From an uncultured Bryobacteraceae bacterium (GTDB lineage: Bacteria > Acidobacteriota > Terriglobia > Bryobacterales > Bryobacteraceae): a DNA stretch of 64,000 bases. The stretch covers positions 53,462-117,461 of the forward strand of contig CALKXJ010000019.1 in the NCBI GenBank assembly GCA_938003835.1. The letters are read 5' to 3'. The notes under the pieces were generated by a model. It worked only from the letters and a program-made list of their open reading frames with translations, did no database searches and was not told the DNA's origin. Below, piece after piece: positions 27,908 to 38,065 of this stretch (positions within the stretch are counted from its first letter, which is position 1; every line of letters begins with the position of its first letter). Both the position numbers and the translations under genes were made by a program.

Positions 27908-28876
27908 CTACACGAAATAAATGCTAACGGAGGTTTCCTCGTGAATCGCCTGGATGGCCTGGGCCAAAAGCTTCGCGACCGAGAGCACCCGCAGCCGCGA
28001 GCATTGCTTGGCCTCTTCCCTCAATGGTATCGAATTTGTGACCACGACTTCACGGAGGCCGGACTCCTCGATGCTCTTAATGGCGGGCCCGGAGAGCACC
28101 GGGTGCGTGGCGAAGGCGGAGACGCTGCGTGCTCCATTCTGAATCAGCGCGTCGGCGCCCCGGACCAGCGTTCCCGCCGTGTCGATCAGGTCGTCGATCA
28201 TCAGGCAATCCCGGCCCTCGACGTCTCCGATGATATGCAACACCTCCGCGACATTGGTGTCGCGGCGGCGCTTGTCGATGATCGCCAGGGGCGCCTCGAG
28301 ACGCTTGGCCACCGCCCGCGCACGCTCGACGCCGCCGGCATCGGGGGAAACCACGGTCAGGTTTTCCGTCTTGTCCCGGAAATACTCGAGGATCACCGGA
28401 GTGGCGAAAAGATGATCCACGGGGATATCGAAGAAACCCTGGATCTGGGCGGCGTGGAGGTCGAGCGCCAGGATGCGGCTGGCCCCGGCGCGCTCGAGCA
28501 ACGAAGCGACCAGTTTGGCGGAAATCGGCACCCGGGGCCGGTCCTTGCGGTCCTGCCGCGCGTAGCCGTAGTAAGGCAGGACCGCCGTAATCCGCTCCGC
28601 CGAGGCGCGCTTGAGCGCGTCGATCATCAGGAGCAGCTCCATCAGATTGCGGTCCACCGGGGGGCAGGTGGGCTGGACGACGAAGACGTCGCAGCCGCGC
28701 ACGTTCTCCTTGATGTGCACCCGGATTTCGCCATCGGAGAACGTCGTCAGATCGATTACGGCCAGATTACAGCCCAGCCACTGACAGATCTCTTCTGCCA
28801 GGGGGCGATTGGCGCTGCCCGAGATAACTTTGAAGTGATCGTAACTCATCACGCGTACCGGCTTCGGGGCGGCCAT
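27908..28876 (-). CDS. prs: Ribose-phosphate pyrophosphokinase
   Basis: Makes PRPP from ribose 5-phosphate and ATP. The 322-residue protein shows FSDGEIRVHIKENVRG, the ATP-binding loop ending in YYGYARQDRKDRPRVPISAK, the catalytic flexible loop with KRR, and the PRPP-binding signature DDLIDTAGTLV. I chose the ATG preceded by AGGGAGA. The alternative ATG at 28849 overlaps the ispE stop by one base (TGATG) and gives a start closer to E. coli Prs. The neighbours ispE and apt are on the same strand. Apt consumes PRPP. Confidence 0.95.
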   Translation of the reverse strand: MAAPKPVRVMSYDHFKVISGSANRPLAEEICQWLGCNLAVIDLTTFSDGEIRVHIKENVRGCDVFVVQPTCPPVDRNLMELLLMIDALKRASAERITAVLPYYGYARQDRKDRPRVPISAKLVASLLERAGASRILALDLHAAQIQGFFDIPVDHLFATPVILEYFRDKTENLTVVSPDAGGVERARAVAKRLEAPLAIIDKRRRDTNVAEVLHIIGDVEGRDCLMIDDLIDTAGTLVRGADALIQNGARSVSAFATHPVLSGPAIKSIEESGLREVVVTNSIPLREEAKQCSRLRVLSVAKLLAQAIQAIHEETSVSIYFV

Positions 28877-29804
28877 GTCTCTCCCTGGAGGTGCTCGCGG
28901 AGGCTCCGCCACCACAAGCGCCGGTAGCGGGCCCGGTTGACGAAACTGAACGGCTCGGCCAAGCCGTCGCCGAAGGTACGGCACAGGCGCCGCAGATCCT
29001 GGCCGCGCGGGAAAATACCGAAGATGGCCGAGCCGCTGCCGCTCAACATCACGGGCCGGGCGCCTGCCTTCGAAAGTTTGCGCCGGATGGCGGCCAACGG
29101 CGGGTAACGCCGGAAGGCAAACTCTTCAAAGTCATTCTCGCCGAAAGCCGACCACTCTTGGCGAGACATACCACGGCGCAGCAACCAAGAAAGGGCCCGG
29201 AAATTATTTATCATAGGCGACTGTAACGCAGATGTCAATTCACGCTTGAGCGCCTGGTAGGCCTCGGCAGTGGCAATCGGGATGCCGGGCGCTACGACGA
29301 TGCCGCGGAAGGCCGGCGGCTCAGGCAAAGGGTACAGCTCGGTGCCCCGACCGAGACCGAGCGCCGTTCCTCCGTAAAGGAAAAAGGGCACGTCGCTACC
29401 CAGCTCCCCCGCCAGCTCAGCCAGTTCGTCGAGCTCCAGGTTCACGCCGGCCAGCACCGGCAGCGCCAGCAAGACCGCCGCGGCGTCGCTCGACCCCCCG
29501 CCCAGCCCCGCGCCCGCCGGGATGCGCTTCTCGAGCACAACGGAGACCGCCCCGCGCATCTTTGTCCGCTCCATGAGGAGGCGCGCCGCCCGCACCACGA
29601 GATTGTTCGGTATCTCGACGTTCGACGCCAGGCCGATTTCCGTGCCGCGCCCGGGGGTAAATTCCACCTGGAGCCTATCGGCCAGCGAGATGGTCTGAAA
29701 GATGGTGCGGAGCTCGTGGTAGCCGTCCGAGCGTTTTCCGAGAACCTTGAGGCTGAGGTTGATCTTGGCCAGCGCCCGCAGACGGACCCGGCGGGGCTGG
29801 ACGC

Positions 29805-29808
<4 letters not shown>
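28849..29808 (-). CDS. ispE: 4-diphosphocytidyl-2-C-methyl-D-erythritol kinase
   Basis: ATP-dependent kinase of the MEP isoprenoid route. The 319-residue GHMP kinase has the substrate region [20 protein letters not shown], the ATP loop [15 protein letters not shown], and the [19 protein letters not shown] segment. A C-terminal [13 protein letters not shown] motif completes the fold. Its ATG overlaps the apt stop as ATGA, and its end overlaps prs. The ispE-prs order is widespread in bacteria. Confidence 0.95.
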
Positions 29809-30326
<518 letters not shown>

Positions 30327-30365
30327 AGACGACTCAAGTATTTCACAGCGATGAGCGGTAAGCGC

Positions 30366-30641
30366 CTACCAGGCGATGCGGAATCCGCTGACTTTCTCGA
30401 CCGGCGCCTCCTGCTCGTCGATGCCGCGAACGTCGGCCCAGCGGGGACCCCGCCGCAGGTAACCGAGGAGCTCCTCGAGCTGCTCCGGCGTGCCGATGGC
30501 GTAAACCTCCACGCGGCCGTCGTCGAGGTTCCGCGTGTAGCCACGAATGCCTAGTTCGTGGGCCACGCGCTCGACGAAGAAACGAAATCCGACCCCCTGG
30601 ACCCGTCCGCGGATAAAATACCGCCGCGCCACTCGATCCAT
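30366..30641 (-). CDS. acyP: Acylphosphatase
   Basis: Hydrolyses acyl phosphates. The 91-residue protein contains [20 protein letters not shown] with the catalytic arginine, then [16 protein letters not shown] with the catalytic asparagine. I chose the ATG over an in-frame TTG at 30650. It is divergent from hemB across a short region that holds a perfect inverted repeat. Confidence 0.92.
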   Translation of the reverse strand: MDRVARRYFIRGRVQGVGFRFFVERVAHELGIRGYTRNLDDGRVEVYAIGTPEQLEELLGYLRRGPRWADVRGIDEQEAPVEKVSGFRIAW

Positions 30642-30653
30642 GGCTCTCAAATG

Positions 30654-30669
30654 GTAGCACTGCTACAAT
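30654..30669. promoter_or_regulatory. Inverted repeat overlapping hemB -10 box
   Basis: GTAGCA-C-TGCTAC is a perfect 6+6 inverted repeat (30654-30666). It overlaps the plus-strand extended -10 TGCTACAAT (30661-30669), which ends 10 nt before the hemB ATG. It could be an operator for the hemB/acyP divergent pair. The sequence shows no hint of which protein binds. Confidence 0.45.
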
Positions 30670-30679
30670 CCACTACAGT

Positions 30680-31651
30680 ATGGCATTCCCGGTCCACCGA
30701 ATGCGCCGGCTGCGCGGCTCAGAGCCGATGCGCCGCCTGGTGCGCGAGACGCAGCTCGATCCGGCAGGCTTCGTTCTGCCGCTGTTCGTCGTACCGGGGG
30801 AAGGCGTGCGGCGCGCAATCGGCGCCATGCCCGGCAACTACCAGCTTTCGATCGATGAGCTGGTCAAGGAGTGTCTCGAGGCGCGCTCGCTCGGCCTGGG
30901 CGGCGTGATTCTCTTCGGCATCCCAGAGTCGAAGGACGAGATGGCCTCGGGCGCTTACGCCGACGACGGCATCGTGCAGCGCGCGGTCCGGGCGATCAAG
31001 CGCGAGGTGCCCGGCCTCTTAGTCATCACCGACGTTTGTAACTGCGAATACACCAGCCACGGCCACTGCGGCAAGATCGTGGCCGGCGACGTGGATAACG
31101 ACGCCACGCTCGAATGGCTGGCGGCCACGGCCGTCTCGCACGCCCGCGCCGGGGCCGACATCGTGGCGCCTTCGGACATGATGGACGGGCGCGTGGCGGC
31201 GATCCGCCGGGCGCTCGATGCCGCGGGCTTTCCCATGACGCCGATCCTTTCCTATGCGGCGAAGTTCGCTTCGGTCTTCTACGGGCCGTTCCGCGAGGCC
31301 GCCGAGTCAGCACCGAAGTTCGGAGACCGCCGCAGCTACCAGATGGACCCCGCCAACGCGCGCGAGGCGATGCGCGAGATCGAGCTCGACATCGAAGAGG
31401 GCGCCGACATCGTCATGGTGAAGCCGGCGATGCCCTATCTCGATCTGATCCGCATGGCGCGGGACCGTTTCGACGTGCCGGTGGCCGCCTACCAGGTGAG
31501 CGGGGAGTTCAGCATGCTCGTTGCGGCCTGCGAACGCGGCTGGCTGGAGCGGCCGCGCGCCGTGCTGGAGTCGCTGACGGCAATCCGCCGCGCCGGGGCG
31601 AGCATCATCCTCACCTATTTTGCGAAGGAGGCCGCGCGCCTGCTGAGCTAA
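30680..31651 (+). CDS. hemB: Delta-aminolevulinic acid dehydratase (porphobilinogen synthase)
   Basis: Joins two 5-aminolevulinate molecules to porphobilinogen in tetrapyrrole synthesis. The 323-residue TIM barrel has both Schiff-base lysines, in [17 protein letters not shown] and [13 protein letters not shown]. It also has the cysteine-rich zinc triad [14 protein letters not shown], which marks the zinc-dependent catalytic type. No good ribosome binding site is visible. A -10 box lies 10 nt from the ATG, suggesting a near-leaderless mRNA. Haem demand fits the multihaem cytochrome elsewhere in the window. Confidence 0.97.
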   Translation: MAFPVHRMRRLRGSEPMRRLVRETQLDPAGFVLPLFVVPGEGVRRAIGAMPGNYQLSIDELVKECLEARSLGLGGVILFGIPESKDEMASGAYADDGIVQRAVRAIKREVPGLLVITDVCNCEYTSHGHCGKIVAGDVDNDATLEWLAATAVSHARAGADIVAPSDMMDGRVAAIRRALDAAGFPMTPILSYAAKFASVFYGPFREAAESAPKFGDRRSYQMDPANAREAMREIELDIEEGADIVMVKPAMPYLDLIRMARDRFDVPVAAYQVSGEFSMLVAACERGWLERPRAVLESLTAIRRAGASIILTYFAKEAARLLS

Positions 31652-31880
31652 GGGGGACGCTGCCGGCGTGTTCGGGACGAATCAGAGGGCGGCCGCCTGC
31701 CGGAACGGTTCGGCCGCCGATCGCGCGAAGCCGGTCAGCACTCCTTGCGCCAGCAGACCCTGGGGGCAGCCGGGGACCATCACTCCCGGCAGGCCACGCT
31801 GAGCCGAATTGCCAGGTTCTCCGACCCCGCGGTCGCGACATCGGCTGTTTCCGCGCGGGCGGCGGTAAAATGGCAGGACA

Positions 31881-33980
31881 ATGTTTGCCCGCTCCGTCTG
31901 GCCCTTGAAACGAAATCTCCTGCTCGGACTCATTCTCCTGGCTCTGATTACGGCTGTAGGCTGCCGGCGCCCGCAACCTGTCGCCGAAGTTCCTGAAGGC
32001 CCGCCGGCCGGCACCCGGCGCCCCTCCTGGCTCGGGCAGGAGCCGCTGATCATCGTCGGTAATTGGGACGACATGCGAATCTTTCGCCAGCGTGTGGGCG
32101 GCAACCCCACCTGGCAGCAGGAAGACTACCGGCGGGAGCATACCGAGGAAGCCGTCATCAAGCTCAAGGAGCTGGGCGTCACCATGGCGGTGATCCACTT
32201 CTATAAAGGTTTCGGGCTCGCCGCAGAAAAGGAGCACATGGACGATGCGCGGAAGCTCGCCGCTCTGCTCAAGAAGCACGGCATTCGCGTCGGCGTCTAC
32301 GTGGGCAGCACCATCGCATACGAGACTTTCCTGGCCGAGCGGCCGGAGGCGGAAGAGTGGTTCGTGCCGCCCTATCTGGGCCGGCCCGTCGTCTACGGCG
32401 GCCAAACCTTTCGCAAGCGCGTCTACTTCATGCATCCGGGCTATCGCGGCTATATGAGGGAGGTGGTTCGGATCGCGGTTCAAGAGCTCGGGGCCGACCT
32501 GGTTCATTTCGACAACACCAGCCTCCAGGCGCAGCCACCGATCTTCTTCCATCCGCAGGCGATCGAGGAGTTCCGCCAGTTCCTGCGCACCAAGTACACC
32601 CGCGAAGGGCTGCGCGAGAGATTCGGCTTTGCCGAGGTGCGCTACATGGAGCCGCCGCAGGACGACCGGCCGCGCAGCACCATCGACGACCCGCTCTGGC
32701 AGGAATGGGCCGACTTCCGTGCCGAGCGTCTCACCGCCTATTACGCCGAGATGGGCCGCTACATCCGGAGTCTCAATCCCGAGACGGCAGTCGAATGCAA
32801 TCCCCACAGCGGCATCTCCGGACGCAACACCGTCTGGGATCAGGGAGTGGACTATCCCCGGCTGCTGGCGCACACCGACGTCGTCTGGAGCGAGGAGGGC
32901 AACGAGCCCGGGGTCACCGCCGAGGGCGTCCTGGTTTCGAAGATCCGCACCTACAAGATGGCGGCCTCGCTCGGCAACAGCATCTTCACTTACACCGCCG
33001 GCACGCAGTACGTCGACGCCCGGCGCCAGGAGCCATTGGCAATGGCCGAGGCGATGGCCTACAACCGGCAGAACCTGGGCATGGTCGGCGGCGGCCTGGC
33101 CGGTTACACTGCCACGGAAGCCGAGCGGCGCTACATCGACTTCTACCGCAGGAATTTCGACTACTATCGGGGCGTTGCGAGCGGCGCCGAGGTCGCGGTG
33201 CTCCACTCCTACGCCAGCCTGGCCTATAACAACGACCGGCCCTGGCAAAGCCTCATGCTTTTCGAGCAGGCTCTCATCCAGGCGAAGATCCCCTTTGACA
33301 TCATCTTCGACCAGCAACTCGCGGATCTCGGCCGCTACCGCGTGCTGGTGCTGGCCGATCAGGAGTCGCTCTCCGACGATCAGATCAAACGGATCGAGCA
33401 ATACGTGCGGGACGGCGGCGCCCTGGTGGCAACGGAGAACACGTCGCTGTATACCGCCTGGCGCGAACGAAGGCGGGACTTCGGCCTGGCGTCCCTTTTC
33501 GGCGTGAGCGCCTCCGCTCCGCGGCCCGAACGGCGGCAGGAGGGCAAAGGGCGCGTCGCCTACCTTCCCGAAGTGCAGGCGGCGATCGAGAAGCCCCCGG
33601 CGGTGCCGATGACCAGCCAGTACTGGAAGCTCCCGCGGAACTGGGAGGAGCTCATTGCCGCGGTGCGCTGGGCGGCCGGAGGCGATCTGCCGCTCGAAGT
33701 CAAAGCGCCCTTGACGGTGACGGCAGAACTGCTAGAGCAGAAAGAGCGCGGCCGCCTGCTCGTGCACCTTGTCAACTATGACGTCGCCCGCCGGGCCGAG
33801 GCGGGCCGCATCGAGGTTAGCGTGCGGTTGCCTGCCGGCAAATCGCTCGACCAGGTTTTCGCCTTATCGCCCGAGGAGACCGGGCCGCGGCCACTGGCGG
33901 CGACCGTGCGCAACGGCCGGGTGTTGTTCGCGCTACCGCGCCTGGGTCTTTACAGTCTCGTCGTGGTCGCGCTCCGCTGA
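31881..33980 (+). CDS. Glycoside-hydrolase-like lipoprotein with beta-galactosidase trimerisation-type domain
   Basis: This 699-residue protein starts with a lipoprotein-like signal (LLGLILLALITAVGC, Cys28). Residues about 50-410 look like a TIM barrel of the uncharacterised glycosyl-hydrolase-like families (NWDDMRIFRQRVGG, DLVHFDNTSLQA, ETAVECNPHSGISG, VVWSEEGNEPG). Acidic residues sit at strand ends but I cannot name the catalytic pair. From about 435 a glutamine-amidotransferase-like trimerisation domain follows (EVAVLHSYASLAYNN, VLVLADQESLSDDQ, YVRDGGALVATE), as in GH42. A small beta domain closes it. It probably acts on saccharides at the cell envelope. A TAAAAT box lies 9 nt before the ATG, along with a weak AGGA. 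Confidence 0.7.
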   Translation: MFARSVWPLKRNLLLGLILLALITAVGCRRPQPVAEVPEGPPAGTRRPSWLGQEPLIIVGNWDDMRIFRQRVGGNPTWQQEDYRREHTEEAVIKLKELGVTMAVIHFYKGFGLAAEKEHMDDARKLAALLKKHGIRVGVYVGSTIAYETFLAERPEAEEWFVPPYLGRPVVYGGQTFRKRVYFMHPGYRGYMREVVRIAVQELGADLVHFDNTSLQAQPPIFFHPQAIEEFRQFLRTKYTREGLRERFGFAEVRYMEPPQDDRPRSTIDDPLWQEWADFRAERLTAYYAEMGRYIRSLNPETAVECNPHSGISGRNTVWDQGVDYPRLLAHTDVVWSEEGNEPGVTAEGVLVSKIRTYKMAASLGNSIFTYTAGTQYVDARRQEPLAMAEAMAYNRQNLGMVGGGLAGYTATEAERRYIDFYRRNFDYYRGVASGAEVAVLHSYASLAYNNDRPWQSLMLFEQALIQAKIPFDIIFDQQLADLGRYRVLVLADQESLSDDQIKRIEQYVRDGGALVATENTSLYTAWRERRRDFGLASLFGVSASAPRPERRQEGKGRVAYLPEVQAAIEKPPAVPMTSQYWKLPRNWEELIAAVRWAAGGDLPLEVKAPLTVTAELLEQKERGRLLVHLVNYDVARRAEAGRIEVSVRLPAGKSLDQVFALSPEETGPRPLAATVRNGRVLFALPRLGLYSLVVVALR

Positions 33981-34027
33981 AGTCCACGCCGGCCGGCGTC
34001 GCGGCGTCATCTTAAGTGTAGGGAAAC

Positions 34028-34675
34028 GTGAGGCTGCTTCTGCTGCTGAGCTTGGCTTGGCCGGCGGTTGCCGGCGAATACGCCGTCCTCGACACCGGTT
34101 TCCGGTTGCGGGCGGATCGCGCCGAGCGCGCCAACGACCTCGTGCGCCTTTACGTCGGCGCCGGGGTGATCGAGCTTCCTGCCCGGAACGTGCTGCGGCT
34201 CGAGCAGGAGGAGGCCGTCGAGGAGCTCGAGCCGGAAGCTGAGCGGCGGTTAGAGACACCGCCCGAGCCAACGGTCGACCCCCGCCGGCTCATCGAGGAG
34301 GCGGCGCGCAGGCACGGCCTGCCGGTCGAGCTGCTCGACAGCATCGCGGCCGTCGAGTCGGGCTACAACCACCACGCCGTCTCGCCCAAAGGCGCCATCG
34401 GCCTGATGCAGTTGATGCCGGAGACTGCCGCCGAGCTCAAGGCCGATCCCACGGACCCGAGGCAGAACGTGGACGCGGCGGCGCGCTACCTGCGTGAGCT
34501 GCTCGAGCGCTACGACTACGGACTGTACCGGGCGCTCGCGGCCTATAACGCTGGGCCCGCGGCCGTCGACCGGCACGGATGGATTCCGCCCTACCGGGAG
34601 ACACAGCTCTACGTGCAGCGGGTTGTCGAGCGCTTCGAGCGGCTCCGGCGCTGGCGGGCGGGCAGCACCGATTGA
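34028..34675 (+). CDS. Lytic transglycosylase (SLT domain)
   Basis: This 215-residue protein has a GTG start, a short signal peptide (LLLLLSLAWPAVAGE) and a beta-rich DUF4124-like N-terminal part to about 80. A C-terminal SLT domain (about 95-205) shows AAVESGYNHHAVSPKGAIGL, with the catalytic Glu, then MQLMPETA and ALAAYNAGPAAV. It cleaves peptidoglycan glycan strands in the periplasm, forming anhydro-muramyl ends. It stands between the glycosidase-like lipoprotein and the anchor protein, in the same direction. Confidence 0.9.
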   Translation: MRLLLLLSLAWPAVAGEYAVLDTGFRLRADRAERANDLVRLYVGAGVIELPARNVLRLEQEEAVEELEPEAERRLETPPEPTVDPRRLIEEAARRHGLPVELLDSIAAVESGYNHHAVSPKGAIGLMQLMPETAAELKADPTDPRQNVDAAARYLRELLERYDYGLYRALAAYNAGPAAVDRHGWIPPYRETQLYVQRVVERFERLRRWRAGSTD

Positions 34676-34776
34676 GGCGGGGCGCTGTTACAGACGTAAC
34701 ATTTTGGGAAGGCGCCGCCCAACCATCCGCGAAACGGTTATGATGACGGGCACGTGAAGAAGGAGAGGCGGGGATC

Positions 34777-36087
34777 ATGCAACGCAGGCGAGTCTTCGCG
34801 GCGAAGTTGGTCGTGGTGGTAGCTCTGGTGCCACTGCTCATCTGGGCCTATCGGAGCGGCCCTCCGGCGGGCGTCTCCGGCGCTCCGGGCGAACGAAGCT
34901 GTTGGGCTGCCGGCTGCCACCAGTCGCCCACCGGCGCTTTGATCGAAAACTCGAATGCGATCGACATCACCTTCCCCGCAGGCCCTCGATACCGGCCCGG
35001 CGTCGAGCAGCGGCTCAGACTGACAATCAGCGACGCGCAAGGACGCGGGTTCGGCTTCCAGCTCAGTGTGCGTGACGAACAGAATCGCCAGGCAGGCACG
35101 CTCGCGCCGGTGGACGCGCGGACGCAGGTCTTAAGCGCCGGAGGCATCTCTTACCTGGGGCACACCAACCCGGTCGGCGACGGCATCTTCGAGTTCCACT
35201 GGACGCCGCCGGCGACAGCCGCCGGTCCCATCAGCTTCTATGTCGCCGCGAATGCCGCCAACATGAACGGCTCGGCGTCGGGCGACCGGATTCATTTGCG
35301 GCGAATTACCGTGGAGCCCGAGGCGCAGAGCGTGCTCCCGCAGATCCGCTCAAGCCAACCGGTCCTCCAGGCCTTCGACAACAGCGAGCGCATGTCCTCG
35401 GGAACCTGGATCCAGATCTTTGGAGCAAATCTGTCTCGGGAGACCCGTGAGTGGCGTTCGGGCGACTTCCGTCAGGGCCGCGCCCCGACCGCACTGGACG
35501 GCGTGCGCGTCAACATCAACGGCAAGCCTGCCTTCATCAGCTACATCAGCCCGACCCAGGTAAACGCGCTGGCGCCGGATGACGACGCCGTCGGTCCTGT
35601 CAGCCTCGAGGTCGTCAACGCCGACGGCACCTCGAATGCCGTGGTGGTCCAGAAGTCGCGCATCTCGCCCGCCATGCTTTCCGACGCCCGCTTCGCCTCG
35701 GGGGGCCGGAGCTACGCTGTGGCCATCTACCCCGACTTCAACGAAACGCGAACCTACGTCGGGCCCGAAAATCTCCTGGCCGGGGCGCGCTTCCGCCCGG
35801 CGCGGCCCGGCGAGACGATCATCGTCTATGCGGTAGGCTGCGGCCCGACGAATCCGGCCAGCCCCGCGGGAGAGATTCCGGCCGTTTCGTTGCCTCTGGC
35901 GCTGCCGTTCGAGTTTCGCATTGGCGGAGTCGCGGCGCCGGCGCAAGGCGCGCTGGTGGCGGGCTTCCTCGGCCTGTATCAGTTCAATGTCACCGTGCCT
36001 GAGGTCGCCGACGGGGACGCGCGGATCGAGTTGAGCGTGGACGGCCAGCCGACCGGGCAAACCCTGTACATCGCGGTGCGGCGCTGA
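34777..36087 (+). CDS. Choice-of-anchor V / Solibacter-type C-terminal domain protein
   Basis: This 436-residue protein has an N-terminal membrane segment (KLVVVVALVPLLIWAY). A Reelin/choice-of-anchor V-like domain follows (about 35-185), opening with ERSCWAAGCHQSP and containing FGFQLSV and IFEFHWTPP. From about 205 to the end is the beta-rich domain often found at the C-terminus of Solibacter proteins (SGTWIQIFGANLSRETREW, GVRVNINGKPAFISYISPTQ, PGETIIVYAVGCGPTNPA, QFNVTVPEVADG). The CxxxCH at about 42-47 resembles the end of a cytochrome but lacks the CxxCH spacing. AGGAGA precedes the ATG. An inverted repeat GTTAC-agac-GTAAC (34687-34700) is upstream. It is probably a surface protein, role unknown. 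Confidence 0.78.
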   Translation: MQRRRVFAAKLVVVVALVPLLIWAYRSGPPAGVSGAPGERSCWAAGCHQSPTGALIENSNAIDITFPAGPRYRPGVEQRLRLTISDAQGRGFGFQLSVRDEQNRQAGTLAPVDARTQVLSAGGISYLGHTNPVGDGIFEFHWTPPATAAGPISFYVAANAANMNGSASGDRIHLRRITVEPEAQSVLPQIRSSQPVLQAFDNSERMSSGTWIQIFGANLSRETREWRSGDFRQGRAPTALDGVRVNINGKPAFISYISPTQVNALAPDDDAVGPVSLEVVNADGTSNAVVVQKSRISPAMLSDARFASGGRSYAVAIYPDFNETRTYVGPENLLAGARFRPARPGETIIVYAVGCGPTNPASPAGEIPAVSLPLALPFEFRIGGVAAPAQGALVAGFLGLYQFNVTVPEVADGDARIELSVDGQPTGQTLYIAVRR

Positions 36088-36148
36088 GCCCCGCCGGTTG
36101 CCGTCGGAAGCGATCTCAGGCTATGCTTGCTCACGAAGGCAGCGGCCC

Positions 36149-37897
36149 ATGGCACACGCGCGCACGCTTCTCCTTGCGAGTCTGCTCCTCACCGGAGGCG
36201 CCTGCCGTCCTCGCGAACAGGCCGATCTGGTGCTGTTCAACGGCAAGGTGGTTACCGTCGACCCCCAATTTCGTATCGTCGAGGCACTGGCCGTCCGGGC
36301 CGGCCGCATCCTCGCCGTCGGATCCAGCCGCGAAATTCTGGCGCTCGCCTCCGAAGGCGCCGAGCGCGTGGACCTGGAAGGGAAGACCGTCCTGCCGGGG
36401 CTCATCGACTCGCACACGCATCCGGTCGGCGCCGCCCTGTACGAGTTTGACCACGAGGTGCCGGACTTTGAAACCATCGGCGACGTCCTCGCCTACATCA
36501 AGAGCCGGGCCGATGCGCTCGCAGATGGCGAGTGGATCGTCGTCTCGCAAGTTTTTATCACGCGGCTCAAGGAACAGCGATATCCCACGCGCGAAGAGCT
36601 CGACCGCGTCGCCCCGCGCAACCCCGTGGTCTTCCGCACCGGTCCGGACGCCTCGTTGAATTCGCTGGCGCTCAAGTTGAGCGGCATCGACCGCAACTTC
36701 AAGATTACGGACGGCCTGCCGGGGCGCATCGAGCGGGATCCAAAGACGGGCGAGCCGACGGGCATCGTCCGCAGTGCGGCGCGCTTCATCAAGATCCGCC
36801 CGAGCGGGAAAGAACCCACGCGAGAGGACTACCTGCGGCGCCTGAAGATGCTGCTGGCCGATTACAACGCGGTGGGCATTACCAGCATCGTCGACGGCGA
36901 CACGAGCGACGAAGAGGTCGAACTCTACCAGACGCTCAAAGAGCGGGGCGAGCTGAGCTGCCGGACCTTCCTGGCGCTAAGCGTCAATGCGCAGAGACCG
37001 ATCGAGCAGATCCGCGAGCGGCTGCGACAGGCGGCCGCCTCGCCCCTTCACCGATACGACGACATGCTCTGGCTGCGCGGCGCCAAAAGTTACCTCGACG
37101 GCGGGATGCTCACCGGAAGCGCCTACATGAGGGAGCCCTGGGGTGTGAGCAAGCTGTATGCGATCGACGACCCCAACTATCGCGGCATGCTCTACATCGA
37201 GCCGGAGAAGCTCTACCAGATCATGCGCGAGGCGCTGGCCAACGAGCTTCAGTTCACGGCGCACTCGGTCGGCGACGGCGCAGTCCACGCCTTTCTGGAG
37301 GCGGCCGAGCGGATCGCCCGGAACGATTTCCCGCTGCACGACAAGCGGCCGGTGATCACGCATTCGAACTTCATGAGCCCGGAGGCGGTGCGGAAGATGG
37401 CCGAGCTCGGCGTGGGAGCCAACATGCAGCCGGCCTGGCTGTGGCTCGACGCCGCCACGCTGGTGAAGCATTTCGGCTATGAGCGCCTGGCTTTCTTCCA
37501 GCCCTACAAGACGATCTTCGAGGACCGCGCCATGGCCGGCGGCGGCTCCGATCACATGCAGAAGATCGGCAGCATGCGCTCGATCAACCCCTACAATCCG
37601 TTCTTGGGCATCTGGATCACGCTCACCCGCCGCGCGCGCTGGATGGAGGAACCGCTTCATCCGGAGCAGATCATTACGCGCGAGCAGGCGATCCGCTTCT
37701 ACACGATCAACAACGCGTGGCTGACGTTCGAGGAGGCGCAGAAGGGATCGCTCGAGCCGGGCAAGCTGGCTGATTTCATCGTGCTCGACCGCGATATCCT
37801 GACCTGCCCTCTCGAAGAGATCAAGGACATCCAGGTGGAGAAGACCTGGCTGGGCGGCAAGCTCATCTTCGACCGCCGCGCTCGCCCGCGGGCCTGA
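36149..37897 (+). CDS. YtcJ-like amidohydrolase, exported
   Basis: I chose the ATG that opens a signal or lipoprotein-like peptide (MAHARTLLLASLLLTGGAC), giving 582 residues. An amidohydrolase 3 family protein: the composite beta domain (ADLVLFNGKVVTVDPQ) is followed by VDLEGKTVLPGLIDSHTHPV with the metal-binding HxH. Later histidines are in FTAHSVGDGAVHAFLEA and ITHSNFMSP, and the closing Asp region is GGGSDHMQKIG. The end LEPGKLADFIVLDRDIL is typical of the family. Relatives include N-substituted formamide deformylase and many of unknown substrate. It follows the anchor protein gene by about 60 nt. The lipobox is imperfect, so the final location (periplasm or lipid-anchored) is open. Confidence 0.85.
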   Translation: MAHARTLLLASLLLTGGACRPREQADLVLFNGKVVTVDPQFRIVEALAVRAGRILAVGSSREILALASEGAERVDLEGKTVLPGLIDSHTHPVGAALYEFDHEVPDFETIGDVLAYIKSRADALADGEWIVVSQVFITRLKEQRYPTREELDRVAPRNPVVFRTGPDASLNSLALKLSGIDRNFKITDGLPGRIERDPKTGEPTGIVRSAARFIKIRPSGKEPTREDYLRRLKMLLADYNAVGITSIVDGDTSDEEVELYQTLKERGELSCRTFLALSVNAQRPIEQIRERLRQAAASPLHRYDDMLWLRGAKSYLDGGMLTGSAYMREPWGVSKLYAIDDPNYRGMLYIEPEKLYQIMREALANELQFTAHSVGDGAVHAFLEAAERIARNDFPLHDKRPVITHSNFMSPEAVRKMAELGVGANMQPAWLWLDAATLVKHFGYERLAFFQPYKTIFEDRAMAGGGSDHMQKIGSMRSINPYNPFLGIWITLTRRARWMEEPLHPEQIITREQAIRFYTINNAWLTFEEAQKGSLEPGKLADFIVLDRDILTCPLEEIKDIQVEKTWLGGKLIFDRRARPRA

Positions 37898-38065
37898 GCG
37901 GCCGCAGGGCTGCTCCAGCCAACCGCTGCTCGCCCCCCTCCAAGCGCCGATCCGCACCGTTCAATGAAATGGTTTTGCCCGCGGCCGTCGTTTCAGTGCA
38001 ATCTGTGCAAGTAGCTGGGCTTACTGTAACTTCTCGAACCTCGAACGGTTCACTCGGAGGGCAGC

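Noticed and set aside
31611..33401. A long minus-strand frame crossing the hemB-lipoprotein gap
   Set aside because: Mostly antisense to the lipoprotein gene. The part in the 229-nt gap (31652-31880) shows no motif or promoter, so I treat the gap as non-coding.
38050..38062. Repeat GAACGGT/ACCGTTC pair upstream of the activase partner gene
   Set aside because: A 7-bp inverted repeat about 90 nt apart is expected by chance and does not overlap a promoter.
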